Positions 25,083 to 33,910 of a stretch of DNA of 64,000 bases are shown in pieces. The notes below the pieces were generated by a model, which was not told the DNA's origin, searched no databases, and saw nothing but the letters and a program-made list of their open reading frames with translations. Source of the DNA: Parabacteroides sp. AM08-6 (lineage in GTDB: Bacteria > Bacteroidota > Bacteroidia > Bacteroidales > Tannerellaceae); the NCBI RefSeq assembly GCF_003473295.1, contig NZ_QRMP01000008.1, positions 67,007-131,006 of the forward strand, read 5' to 3'. The position numbers and the translations under genes are program-made. Each line of letters begins with the position of its first letter. The stretch's first letter is position 1.

Positions 25083-27179
25083 ATGAAGCATTGCTTATAC
25101 ATATTAGTATTACTGATAGTATCCGCTACAACTATGCAGGCGCAACACCGTCCGGGCAGCGGAAAGGGTAGTTTTTCTCTAAGCAACCTATCGTCAGCAA
25201 AAAGTGATATACCTGATAGTCTGTTGGTTGCAGATAGTTTAGCACTTAACAATAAACGTATCACAGGCTACCGTCTCACCCCCTTATTGGGTGAACAATA
25301 TGTAGCTCCTATGGATACCAATACTTTGAATTTCGGTAACAGCACGCTTGTAGAGGCAAATTCTCTTGCTGTGGGTTATCTCGCTAATATTGGCTCGGCG
25401 GCACAAACCCGCATCTTCTCTGAACGCCAGGAAGCTCGTGACTTCGTTTTTGCAGATCCTTACGATTATTACATCACCACTCCTGAAAATGCAATGTTCT
25501 ATAATACAAAAATTCCTTATACGGAAGTATTATACACAACTGCAGGGGGTAGCGGAAATAAGGAAGAACGTTTGAAAGGGATGCTCACCACGAATTTCGG
25601 AAAACAAATTAATATCGGCGGCGATATTGATTATATATATGCCCGCGGCTTCTATAAAAATAATGGTAACAAACTGTTGAGTTATCGTCTTTTCGGAAGT
25701 TACCAGACCGAACGTTACGAAGCACATGCGTATCTGAGTAATTTCAACTTTGTAAACTATGAAAACGGAGGTCTGGCAAATGACTCCGTAATTACACATC
25801 ATGATGAGTATTTTGCCGGTGGACGTAATCAGGATGATCCTAAAGCTTACGATATACGATACGCGGTAAAAGCCTGGAACCGTGTACGCGGTAAACAGTA
25901 TTTTCTTACTCATCGGTATAACTTAGGTTTTTACCGGGAATTGGAAGAAGAAACAGACACACTGGGTAATCCTTTGAAACAATTCATACCGGTCTCCAGT
26001 ATCATACATACTATCGAATACAAAGATAACCGTCGCCGTTTCGTAGGAGAAAGTACAGCACTGGATAATAGCTATCTTAATCCGGACGGTACGCCACGTG
26101 TTTACGGACTGGTAACAGGTGTCGACGATCGAACGTCCTACTGGAATCTGCGTAATACTTTCGGACTATCTATGCGTGAAGGTTTTCAGGATTGGGTTAA
26201 ATTCGGATTAACAGCATTCATTACATTTGATAAACGTAGATTCGAATTACCGGCTGAAATACCAGGACTGAATTACGGCCCTACCGGCAGTGGTTACGAT
26301 CCAACTCCAACCTCTTTGAATTTTCCTGTTAGCCAACGTTATGACGAATTTTCAACATATATAGGAGCTGAAATTTCAAAACGCTTAGGCAGTATCCTTA
26401 CATATGATGCACGCGGCGAACTTTGTGTTGTTGGTGACGATATTGGTGAATTCCGTGCAACCGGTCATTTGCAGACCAAATTTAATCTGTTCAACAAGGA
26501 TGCTATTATCCGTGCCGAAGGATATTTTAAAAACGTAACTCCGGCTTTCTACACGCGTCATTTTCATTCCCGTTACTTCTGGTGGGATAATAACTTGAAT
26601 ATGACACAACAAATATATGCCGGAGCAAAAATAGACTTAGAATCGACCCGTACGCAATTATCTGCCGGTATAGAAAGTATCCAGAACTACGTATTTTTTA
26701 ATAAGCAGGGACTACCGGAACAAAAAAGTGGAAACCTGCAAGTTCTTTCTGCACGTGTCAAACAGGATATTATTTACCGTGCTTTCGGATGGGAAAACGA
26801 AGCGGCCTATCAACTTAGTAGCGACAAAGATGTATTACCTTTACCGCAAATCAGTGTATATAGTAACATTTATCTGAAATTCAAACTGGCGAAAGTTCTG
26901 ACTATCCAACTTGGAGCCAATATGTATTATAATACAGCTTATTATGCCCCTTATTACGAACCTGCGACGCAGCAATTTCAGGTACAAGATGAAGTCAAGG
27001 TAGGCAATTATCCACTTATCAATGCTTATGCAAATTTCCACCTGAAACAAGCTCGTTTCTTTGTAATGGCATATAACTTAAGCAATAAATTTGTTGAACC
27101 GAACTATTTTTCTCTGGCACATTATCCGCTCAACCCAATGGTACTGAAAATGGGTATTTCCGTCACATTTAATAACTAA
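25083..27179 (+). CDS. Putative outer-membrane porin
   Basis: The ATG at 25083 is chosen because it starts a clean signal peptide (MKHCLYILVLLIVSATTMQAQ); the longer frame begins with a TTG. The 698-residue product has a low-complexity Ser/Gly-rich N-terminus, then long runs of alternating beta strands rich in Tyr, Phe and Arg and a C-terminal strand MVLKMGISVTFNN. This resembles the Bacteroidetes putative-porin family. Its gene is followed 5 bp later by a solute-binding protein gene, so the two may cooperate in uptake. Substrate is unknown. Confidence 0.8.
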   Translation: MKHCLYILVLLIVSATTMQAQHRPGSGKGSFSLSNLSSAKSDIPDSLLVADSLALNNKRITGYRLTPLLGEQYVAPMDTNTLNFGNSTLVEANSLAVGYLANIGSAAQTRIFSERQEARDFVFADPYDYYITTPENAMFYNTKIPYTEVLYTTAGGSGNKEERLKGMLTTNFGKQINIGGDIDYIYARGFYKNNGNKLLSYRLFGSYQTERYEAHAYLSNFNFVNYENGGLANDSVITHHDEYFAGGRNQDDPKAYDIRYAVKAWNRVRGKQYFLTHRYNLGFYRELEEETDTLGNPLKQFIPVSSIIHTIEYKDNRRRFVGESTALDNSYLNPDGTPRVYGLVTGVDDRTSYWNLRNTFGLSMREGFQDWVKFGLTAFITFDKRRFELPAEIPGLNYGPTGSGYDPTPTSLNFPVSQRYDEFSTYIGAEISKRLGSILTYDARGELCVVGDDIGEFRATGHLQTKFNLFNKDAIIRAEGYFKNVTPAFYTRHFHSRYFWWDNNLNMTQQIYAGAKIDLESTRTQLSAGIESIQNYVFFNKQGLPEQKSGNLQVLSARVKQDIIYRAFGWENEAAYQLSSDKDVLPLPQISVYSNIYLKFKLAKVLTIQLGANMYYNTAYYAPYYEPATQQFQVQDEVKVGNYPLINAYANFHLKQARFFVMAYNLSNKFVEPNYFSLAHYPLNPMVLKMGISVTFNN

Positions 27180-27184
27180 GTCAT

Positions 27185-28009
27185 ATGAAATCCCATAAAT
27201 TGATTGGAGTTTACATTGGACTACTGATAATAGCTATCGCCACTATGATTATGCTGTGGAGACTGAAAAATAAGCCTGAAATAATCCCGTCCCGTGACTA
27301 TCCGGAAATAAAAAAAGAAGGTGTTTTACGCATGGTAACCGAATACAACCAATCCGGCTATTACGTAGCAGGTGATACGATAGAGGGGTTTCAGTACGAA
27401 TTAAGCCAAGCTATTGCTAAATTGTCCGGCCTGGAAGTACAAACCCATCTTGTGATGAGTCTTACTGAAAGTTTCAAGGAATTGTCCGATAATAATTGTG
27501 ATGTTATTGCCCGCAACATTCCTGTCAACAGCGATATCAAGGAAGAATATCTTTTTACCGAACCTATCGTACTCAACAAACAAGTGTTGGTACAACGTAC
27601 AGAAAAAGCGAACAACGGCATTAAACCCATACGTAATCAACTTGACCTGGCTGGTAAAACCCTGTACATTCCCCAAAATTCTCCAGCTCTTTTGCGTTTA
27701 CAAAATCTGGGACACGAAATCGGTGACACAATATATGTAAAAGAAGATGAGCTATATTCCAGTGAACAACTGGCCATTATGGTAGCTAAAGGAGATATTG
27801 ATTATGCCGTCTGCGATCAACAAATAGCCCGTCTTTCCCAACAACAATTACCGGAACTGGATATTGAAACAGATATAAGTTTCACTCAATTGCAATCATG
27901 GGCTGTCCGCAAAGACGCACCAATCCTCCTCGACAGTCTCAATAGTTGGCTTCAACAAATACGTGAAAATGGCATCTATAAAGAAATATACAAGAAATAT
28001 TATAAATAA
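27185..28009 (+). CDS. Membrane-anchored family 3 solute-binding protein (MltF-like N-domain)
   Basis: An N-terminal transmembrane helix (about 7-25, GVYIGLLIIAIATMIML) anchors a periplasmic domain of the bacterial extracellular solute-binding family 3. Motifs include GVLRMVTEYNQSGYY, FQYELSQAIAKLSGLEV, CDVIARNIPVNSDIKEEYLFTEP and a C-terminal SWLQQIRENGIYKEIYKKYY, which closely resembles the amino-acid-binding half of MltF. The 274 residues leave no room for the lytic transglycosylase domain. No ABC permease or ATPase is nearby, so it is probably a sensor or regulatory subunit rather than a classic transport receptor. Confidence 0.82.
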   Translation: MKSHKLIGVYIGLLIIAIATMIMLWRLKNKPEIIPSRDYPEIKKEGVLRMVTEYNQSGYYVAGDTIEGFQYELSQAIAKLSGLEVQTHLVMSLTESFKELSDNNCDVIARNIPVNSDIKEEYLFTEPIVLNKQVLVQRTEKANNGIKPIRNQLDLAGKTLYIPQNSPALLRLQNLGHEIGDTIYVKEDELYSSEQLAIMVAKGDIDYAVCDQQIARLSQQQLPELDIETDISFTQLQSWAVRKDAPILLDSLNSWLQQIRENGIYKEIYKKYYK

Positions 28010-28066
28010 TAATCGGTAAACCTTATGTGAATACTTGGAAACATCCATTTACACATTTACAACTGA

Positions 28067-29611
28067 TTATTTTTCCTCATGCGAAGGCAGAATAAAAGAA
28101 AAAGTTGATCCGACCCCCAATTCAGACTCAACCTGTATCGTACCGCCCATTCGGGCAACAAGCCCTTGGCATATAGCCAATCCCAAACCAATCCCTTCCA
28201 TATAATCGTTTACCTTGACAAAACGAGTAAAAAGACTGTCCAATTTATCTTTTGCAATCCCAATACCTGTATCTTTCACATAAAACTTTAAACTATTGTC
28301 CGGCAAACAGGTATACCCCATCGTTATACTCCCCTTTTTGGTATTTTTAATAGCATTGTTCACCAGATTATTTATCAATTGTAACAGCCGAATACTATCG
28401 GTAACAAATGAACAACAGCAAGAACCTTTTTCCAAAATAAGCTCGATACCTTCCGGAACACGCAACCTGACAGAAGCAAAAGTCGTATCCATTAACTCAT
28501 TGATATCAACCGGTGCATAAGATATCTTCATCACATCCGCTTCTATTTTCGAAAGATCCAAAATATCATTGATAAGCTGCATTAACAACTCATTATTCGT
28601 TTTGATAATTTCATAATATTCCATACGTTCTTCATCGGAACCGGCAAAAGCCATCAATTCGGAAAAACCGGTAATTGCACTCAAAGGAGTACGAATTTCA
28701 TGGCTCATATCCGCCAAATACTTCGACTTCATCATATCGGCAATCTCTGCTTTTTTCTTCGCCTCTTCCAGATATTGTTCCTGATTCTTTCGCTCCTGGA
28801 TATTTGTGGAACAAGCTAAAAGAATGATAGGACGACCTTTTTCATCACGCTCATAAACATAAGCAGTAATTTCCCGCCAATTATATTCATTTTCATTGAA
28901 GACCCGCAATTCGAGCTTGGTTTCAGAAAGCTCTCCCCGACAAAGTTTACGAAATTGGTCGATACAAAAGTTTCTTTCATCCGGATGAAAGTTGGAAACA
29001 AAATCTCCCCACAGATGATTAAACAGACTTTCACTTTCACCAACCCAATCATTTAAAGAAACGACAGCATCATCAAAATTCACCTTACTATCCGGATTAA
29101 TAAATATGGAGCAAGTATGAATATCACTTGAATGTAAAGCCATTTTTGTTAATGTTTGTGCTCGTTTCAAAGCACTCTCCATCGCATGTTTCCCTGTCAC
29201 ATCCCTCCACAAAGCAAGCAAAAGAGGTTTACCGTTGCTCAATGATATCGGACATTTTGTTATTTCTATATCCCTCAAAGTATTATCGGCAGCTTTCACC
29301 TTGCCCTGCAATTCCACGACCTTTCCCGTCTGCATGATATTGCGGTCCAACTCCATACGTTGTTCAACAGAGATAAAAGAATCATACTGAATTTCAAAAT
29401 CATTATGCCCTTCTACTTCACTCGTATCTAATCCTGTCATTTCTTCCATAAAACGATTCCAATATAAATAATCGAATTTATGCTCTCCATCCTTAACGAA
29501 AACGCCTAATGGCAAACGATCCAGAATTGTATTTATTAATTCATGTAAAGTAGTCTTTTCTTTTAAATCAAATTTTGACTGAAAGTCATTTCCGTCTCCT
29601 TTTCTGCCCAT
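28067..29611 (-). CDS. Soluble PAS-domain sensor histidine kinase
   Basis: No membrane helix is visible. Residues from about 23 carry two PAS-like regions (LDRLPLGVFVKDGEHKFDYLYWN and a second at about 150-280 with a PAC-like ending VYERDEKGRPIILLACSTNIQERK). A coiled-coil linker leads to the H-box DMSHEIRTPLSAITGF, and the HATPase_c domain shows NNLVNNAIKNTKKG, VKDTGIGI and GIGLGLAICQGLVARMGG. There is no receiver domain and no adjacent regulator, so it is an orphan kinase. It is convergent with the solute-binding protein gene and divergent from the helicase gene. Confidence 0.93.
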   Translation of the reverse strand: MGRKGDGNDFQSKFDLKEKTTLHELINTILDRLPLGVFVKDGEHKFDYLYWNRFMEEMTGLDTSEVEGHNDFEIQYDSFISVEQRMELDRNIMQTGKVVELQGKVKAADNTLRDIEITKCPISLSNGKPLLLALWRDVTGKHAMESALKRAQTLTKMALHSSDIHTCSIFINPDSKVNFDDAVVSLNDWVGESESLFNHLWGDFVSNFHPDERNFCIDQFRKLCRGELSETKLELRVFNENEYNWREITAYVYERDEKGRPIILLACSTNIQERKNQEQYLEEAKKKAEIADMMKSKYLADMSHEIRTPLSAITGFSELMAFAGSDEERMEYYEIIKTNNELLMQLINDILDLSKIEADVMKISYAPVDINELMDTTFASVRLRVPEGIELILEKGSCCCSFVTDSIRLLQLINNLVNNAIKNTKKGSITMGYTCLPDNSLKFYVKDTGIGIAKDKLDSLFTRFVKVNDYMEGIGLGLAICQGLVARMGGTIQVESELGVGSTFSFILPSHEEK

Positions 29612-29794
29612 AACAATAAATGCATTAATAGCTAATTGGCTATAAAGGTATCTATTTTCTCTTAAAACAAAGAGAAATGCTAATTAAAATCAAGGATTAT
29701 AATAAAAATCCACAGATTTACACCAAGTACCGCCGCCTAAACAACAATATTTCCCAAATATTATATACCTTTACCGGGAATTTAATGATGAAAG

Positions 29795-31099
29795 ATGAGA
29801 TTTGACGAATTGGATTTGGAAGAGGCTGTATTGGACGGTCTCGACGCTATGAATTTTCAGGAGACAACTCCTGTCCAGGAACTAACAATTCCGGTGATTT
29901 TAAAAGGAAAAGACATCATCGCATGTGCACAGACAGGAACAGGAAAAACAGCGGCTTATGTATTGCCGGTCATTAACGAACTCAGTAAGGGACTCCATCC
30001 TGCCAATGCCATTAATGCTATCATTATGGCTCCTACCCGGGAATTGGCACAACAAATAGACCAGCAAATCGAAGGTTTTACCTACTTTGTTCCCGTTTCG
30101 GCAGTAGCTGTTTATGGAGGAACCGACGGAATAGCCTGGGAGCAACAAAAACGAGGAATGGAAATGGGTGCCGATATTATTATCGCTACCCCAGGACGTT
30201 TATTATCACATATCAAACTAGGAACAGTCGATCTTTCGCAAGTATCCTTTTTTATTCTTGATGAAGCAGACCGTATGCTCGACATGGGGTTCTACGATGA
30301 TATCATGCAAGTACATAAGTTACTTCCGGAAAACTGCCAGACTATTATGTTCTCTGCCACTATGCCTCCCAAAATTCGCACGTTGGCAAAGACAATCCTG
30401 AAAAATCCGGAAGAAGTCAAGATTGCAATATCCCGCCCACCCGAAACCATCATGCAGACGGCATATATCTGTTATGACATTCAAAAGTTGCACATCCTTG
30501 AAGATTTATTCTCGCAGGCCCGTCCGCAACGTGTCATTATATTCTCCTCTTCCAAAATGAAGGTCAAAGAGCTTTCCACAACTCTCAAACGGATGAAATT
30601 TAATGTTGCAGCCATGCACTCCGATCTCGAACAATCCCAACGTGAAGAGGTGATGAAAGAGTTTAAAAACGGACGTATAGACATACTGGTTGCAACCGAT
30701 GTTGTTTCACGCGGTATCGATATCAATGACATCAAGTTAGTAGTCAACTACGATATTCCCCATGACCCGGAAGATTATGTCCACCGTATTGGTCGTACCG
30801 CCCGTGGAACAAACGGTGAAGGGCTGGCTATCACTTTTGTTTCTATCGATGAACAAGCACAGTTCAAGCGTATCGAAGAATTTCTTGACAAAGAAGTCTA
30901 TAAAATTCCCGTAGACCCTAAATTCGGGGAAACGCCCCTTTATGAACCGGAAAAATATGGAAATATGCGCCGGGGAAGAGGACGGCCACGTAAAGAGAAT
31001 AGTTCATATAAAGACAACACCAACAATTACAAAAGAACCGGAAAACGGCAAGGGAATAAGAATTATAAACAGCATAATACAGAAAACACACAAGCTTAA
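29795..31099 (+). CDS. DEAD-box ATP-dependent RNA helicase
   Basis: All helicase motifs are present: Q-motif (FQETTPVQ), motif I AQTGTGKTAAY, Ia APTRELAQQ, II DEAD, III SATM, IV to VI including VATDVVSRGIDI and HRIGRTAR. The 434 residues end in a basic Arg/Gly/Asn/Lys-rich tail (about 385-434), typical of RhlE/CsdA-like helicases with low-complexity RNA-binding tails. The usual role is RNA remodelling in ribosome assembly or cold adaptation. It is transcribed alone and convergent with a barrel gene. Confidence 0.95.
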   Translation: MRFDELDLEEAVLDGLDAMNFQETTPVQELTIPVILKGKDIIACAQTGTGKTAAYVLPVINELSKGLHPANAINAIIMAPTRELAQQIDQQIEGFTYFVPVSAVAVYGGTDGIAWEQQKRGMEMGADIIIATPGRLLSHIKLGTVDLSQVSFFILDEADRMLDMGFYDDIMQVHKLLPENCQTIMFSATMPPKIRTLAKTILKNPEEVKIAISRPPETIMQTAYICYDIQKLHILEDLFSQARPQRVIIFSSSKMKVKELSTTLKRMKFNVAAMHSDLEQSQREEVMKEFKNGRIDILVATDVVSRGIDINDIKLVVNYDIPHDPEDYVHRIGRTARGTNGEGLAITFVSIDEQAQFKRIEEFLDKEVYKIPVDPKFGETPLYEPEKYGNMRRGRGRPRKENSSYKDNTNNYKRTGKRQGNKNYKQHNTENTQA

Positions 31100-31111
31100 T
31101 GTATTCCCTGT

Positions 31112-31150
31112 TATAAAAAAACGGGAGGCACCCTATAGCATCCTCCCGCT
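31112..31150. terminator. Bidirectional terminator between helicase and barrel genes
   Basis: CGGGAGG (31122-31128) and CCTCCCG (31142-31148) form a GC-rich stem with a 13-nt loop between convergent genes. The minus strand leads into seven T, a strong terminator for the barrel gene. The plus strand leads into CTTTCT, weaker but usable for the helicase gene. Confidence 0.8.
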
Positions 31151-31194
31151 TTCTAATAAACTACATAAAACACTTAAAAGAACAAACTTCGCAA

Positions 31195-31824
31195 TTAGAA
31201 TGCAACACCTAAGCGAATGCCCCAGTTGTTCAATCCGTCGATTGAATAATTCAGGACGTGCCCTTTATTCGTTGCATAATTATAGTAGGCTGCAATATGT
31301 AAACCAATCTGTTTCTCCGGTGTGAAATATATATTCATACCTATTTCCGGAGCAACATAGAAACCCCAGTTACGGTCGTATACTTTCAATACATTCATAT
31401 AAGTCGACATTTCACTATAACTAGCACCCGTTTGTACACCGGCATACGGTTGGAACTGACTTTCAGGGGCTACATTATAACGGAAAGCAGCACCGAAAGG
31501 CAATTGGAAAATAGAATGCTGTTGGTCAGATGTTATTGAAGAAGTTGAACTTATCGGAAGTGTCTGACGGTCTATATACTTATTATTCGTATGATAGGAA
31601 ATAAATGCACCTACCGAGAAATTAGGAACCAGATAATAACCGGCTTCAGCATGAGCACCCCAACCACTCGTTTTGTCAGAGAACGTCTGACTGAACGGAG
31701 AGTTTATCTGCCAATCGATATTAAAATACATGTTCTTTACAACCTGGGCGCCGGCCAGAGATGGTATCGCTAAACAGGCAACAAGTAAAGCGATTAATTT
31801 TATTGATTTATTTATCTTTTTCAT
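31195..31824 (-). CDS. Outer-membrane beta-barrel protein
   Basis: The ATG at 31824 (MKKINKSIKLIALLVACLAIPSLAGA) is preferred over an upstream TTG. After the signal peptide come about 190 residues with eight-strand-barrel character: VVKNMYFNIDWQIN, AGYYLVPNFSVGAFISYH, LPFGAAFRYN, and a C-terminal NWGIRLGVAF strand ending in Phe. This is the porin/OmpW-like barrel type common in Bacteroidetes; function is unknown. Its terminator follows directly. The next minus-strand gene upstream encodes a DUF4136 lipoprotein. Confidence 0.82.
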   Translation of the reverse strand: MKKINKSIKLIALLVACLAIPSLAGAQVVKNMYFNIDWQINSPFSQTFSDKTSGWGAHAEAGYYLVPNFSVGAFISYHTNNKYIDRQTLPISSTSSITSDQQHSIFQLPFGAAFRYNVAPESQFQPYAGVQTGASYSEMSTYMNVLKVYDRNWGFYVAPEIGMNIYFTPEKQIGLHIAAYYNYATNKGHVLNYSIDGLNNWGIRLGVAF

Positions 31825-31888
31825 AAGATTCAAATTTATAATCAGACGAAATGAATCGTCTCTACATTATTAATTAATTCGCGTTTAA

Positions 31889-32533
31889 TTATTTTTTCAA
31901 GTACGGTGATTGTACAAAAGCCTGCTCTATTGCACGGGTCGAAAGTTTAATGTTTACTTTATCGGAACCGGAAAGCAAACCTGTCATATAGGCTGTCCAA
32001 AGAACCGGTAATTTAGTATCTGCAGAAGTTGACTGCGCAGCCTTCAAATTAACGATTTCAACCAATAGAGAACCTACGCTATAGCTGTAAACAATCGGAT
32101 ATGGATAATACCATCCATTCCAGCCTGTTCCCCAATAACCATACCACCAGTTATACCCGGGATATCCCCACCACCAGTAAGAATTATCAGTATAATTTGT
32201 GAAATAATTCACGTTCTTTATGAAAGAAACCTGTATACCCAGATCTGCATTAGCCTTGTCTGTTGTACGGGTATAACCACGGCCTTGCATGCCACTAACC
32301 AAAGTAGTCACAATATCGTCAGCCTCTGCAGCAGACCAGAATTCGGCTTTTTCGCTATTTCCTATAACCATTACACTATCCGGGATATAGAATGTAGTAA
32401 ACGAATCAAATTTAGCGTCCTTACTGTAATCTGTGAACACCACGAAATCATCGCTTAACTTTGACATGTCCGGATCCTTTTGGCAAGATGCCAATAAAAG
32501 AACCAATAAGAAAAAAGGAAGAATCTTTTTCAT
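31889..32533 (-). CDS. DUF4136 lipoprotein
   Basis: The ATG at 32533 gives a lipoprotein signal (MKKILPFFLLVLLLASC). The mature 214-residue precursor has the DUF4136 layout: FTDYSKDAKFDSFTTFYIPD, a region of about 30 residues around 105-135 made almost wholly of Trp, Tyr, Gly, Pro and Asn, then VGSLLVEIVNLKAAQS and WTAYMTGLLSG. Members are periplasmic or outer-membrane lipoproteins of unknown function. The 64-bp gap to the barrel gene suggests a shared transcript. Confidence 0.87.
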   Translation of the reverse strand: MKKILPFFLLVLLLASCQKDPDMSKLSDDFVVFTDYSKDAKFDSFTTFYIPDSVMVIGNSEKAEFWSAAEADDIVTTLVSGMQGRGYTRTTDKANADLGIQVSFIKNVNYFTNYTDNSYWWWGYPGYNWWYGYWGTGWNGWYYPYPIVYSYSVGSLLVEIVNLKAAQSTSADTKLPVLWTAYMTGLLSGSDKVNIKLSTRAIEQAFVQSPYLKK

Positions 32534-32698
32534 CTCATTCAACGTTTAAAACAGTTTATACTATTATTTGTGCTTATATATAAGTTACTATTTAAACAAT
32601 ATGAATAAAAAAAGGTTTGGCTTTCTTCCTTTCCTGATGTGTTAATTAACATGTATGAAGGTTTGAAAACGCACATAAACAACCGTTAAAATAACACA

Positions 32699-32752
32699 GA
32701 CAGGCACAGATTTCGCAGATATAGAAACTATCTGCATAAATCTGTGCCTGTC
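32699..32752. repeat. 54-bp imperfect palindrome downstream of the OmpA-like gene
   Basis: Outer arms GACAGGCACAGATTT and AAATCTGTGCCTGTC (32699-32713, 32738-32752) and inner arms GCAGATA/TATCTGC (32715-32721, 32729-32735) form a near-continuous hairpin. It lies 46 bp after the OmpA-like stop, so it can serve as its terminator, followed on the minus strand by a TTATTTT stretch. It may also be one copy of a dispersed palindromic repeat. The rest of the gap to 32534 shows only a 12-bp palindrome (TGTTAATTAACA, 32640-32651). Confidence 0.65.
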
Positions 32753-32797
32753 AGAATTTTCCGTATCTGGTAAAATTGTCCCTTTACCAGAGTACTT

Positions 32798-33475
32798 TTA
32801 TTTCAATGTTCCTTGTTGAGCTTCCTGTATCATTTTCTGGTTAGCCAAAATAACAATCTCAACACGCCGGTTCAAAGCACGTCCTTCCGGAGTATCATTG
32901 CTGGCAACAGGGTCGTGAACCCCTTTTCCTTCATACACCATACGGTCGCTGCTAATTCCTTGTTGCATGAGGTAATCGAACACACTTTTAGCACGTTTTT
33001 CCGATAAAGTCTGATTGTAATCTACTTTACCGGTATTGTCCGTAAAGCCGATAATCCTAATATCCGTATCCGGATTCACCTTCAAACTGTTAGCGAAATT
33101 ACGCAACGCACTCTTGGAAGCATCACTTAACGTACTTGAATTGGTGGCAAATAAAATACCGGAATCAAACGTCACTTTCAACGCTTCGCCTTGATTAATG
33201 GTTTCAACAGTTGTTTCCGGCGGCAATGTTGCCTCCAACTCTTTTTTCTGTTTATCCATTTTCTTTCCGATTAAAGCGCCGGCTGTGCCACCCACCGCAG
33301 CACCAATAACTGCGCCAAGCGCCGTATTACCGGCCAAAGCGCCGATACCCGCTCCGGCAGCAGCACCACCACCTACACCGATAGCAGTACCTTTAGCCGT
33401 ATTATTCCACGTCTTACAACCGGAAAAAATCACCGCCATACAAAGTAGTACAGATAATAATTTAAAATGTCTCAT
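32798..33475 (-). CDS. OmpA-family lipoprotein with glycine zipper
   Basis: A lipoprotein signal (FSGC, Cys20) is followed by a glycine-zipper region (about 32-72, GVGGGAAAGAGIGALAGN) that should insert into the membrane. The OmpA C-terminal domain (about 100-215) has the peptidoglycan-binding pattern IIGFTDNTGKVDYNQTLSEKRAKSVFDYL and GRALNRRVEI. The 225 residues match YiaD-like proteins that link the outer membrane to peptidoglycan. A hypothetical acidic protein gene lies 42 bp upstream. Confidence 0.93.
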   Translation of the reverse strand: MRHFKLLSVLLCMAVIFSGCKTWNNTAKGTAIGVGGGAAAGAGIGALAGNTALGAVIGAAVGGTAGALIGKKMDKQKKELEATLPPETTVETINQGEALKVTFDSGILFATNSSTLSDASKSALRNFANSLKVNPDTDIRIIGFTDNTGKVDYNQTLSEKRAKSVFDYLMQQGISSDRMVYEGKGVHDPVASNDTPEGRALNRRVEIVILANQKMIQEAQQGTLK

Positions 33476-33517
33476 ATTCTCATATTTTTCTTCTTATTCT
33501 ACTTTATATAACAAAAA

Positions 33518-33847
33518 TCAATCAAACATGTTGATAGAATCACAATATTCCAACTCTCCCTGAACGATGAAAGTTATTTCTTCCGAAGTAAATTTGCCTA
33601 TACCGTCTTTTTGTGCATTCTTTATCACAAAAGCAATCAACTCATCTTCATCAATATTGACTTCCGAATCGTCAGCGGTATTTTCTTCATCCAAAAGACC
33701 TTCTGATTCGTAATACTCATAAATCAGGTCTACAATATAATTAATATCATCATTGCTGAATTTGCCTTTCAACTCTTGGGGAAGATAGTTCTGGATAAAT
33801 TCAACAGAATCATCTTCATCGTAAATTAAATCGTCCTTGTCACTCAT
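33518..33847 (-). CDS. Acidic hypothetical protein
   Basis: A 109-residue cytoplasmic protein, very rich in Asp and Glu (MSDKDDLIYDEDDSVEF...). It contains two similar segments, LKGKFSNDDINYIVDLIYEYYESEG and IGKFTSEEITFIVQGELEYCDS, which look like an internal duplication of a short helical unit separated by an acidic linker. I do not know the family. A good promoter candidate lies at 33879-33910. Confidence 0.75.
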   Translation of the reverse strand: MSDKDDLIYDEDDSVEFIQNYLPQELKGKFSNDDINYIVDLIYEYYESEGLLDEENTADDSEVNIDEDELIAFVIKNAQKDGIGKFTSEEITFIVQGELEYCDSINMFD

Positions 33848-33878
33848 ACTCGTTTTGTTTATTGGTTATACAATACTG

Positions 33879-33910
33879 CAAAGATAACAGAAGTATTGAT
33901 ATTTTTCAAT
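33879..33910 (-). promoter_or_regulatory. Candidate promoter of the acidic hypothetical gene
   Basis: On the minus strand ATTG (33907-33910), 20 bp and TATCTTTG (33879-33886) fit the Bacteroidetes promoter pattern with one mismatch in the -33 element. The start would lie roughly 25 nt ahead of the ATG. Confidence 0.5.
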
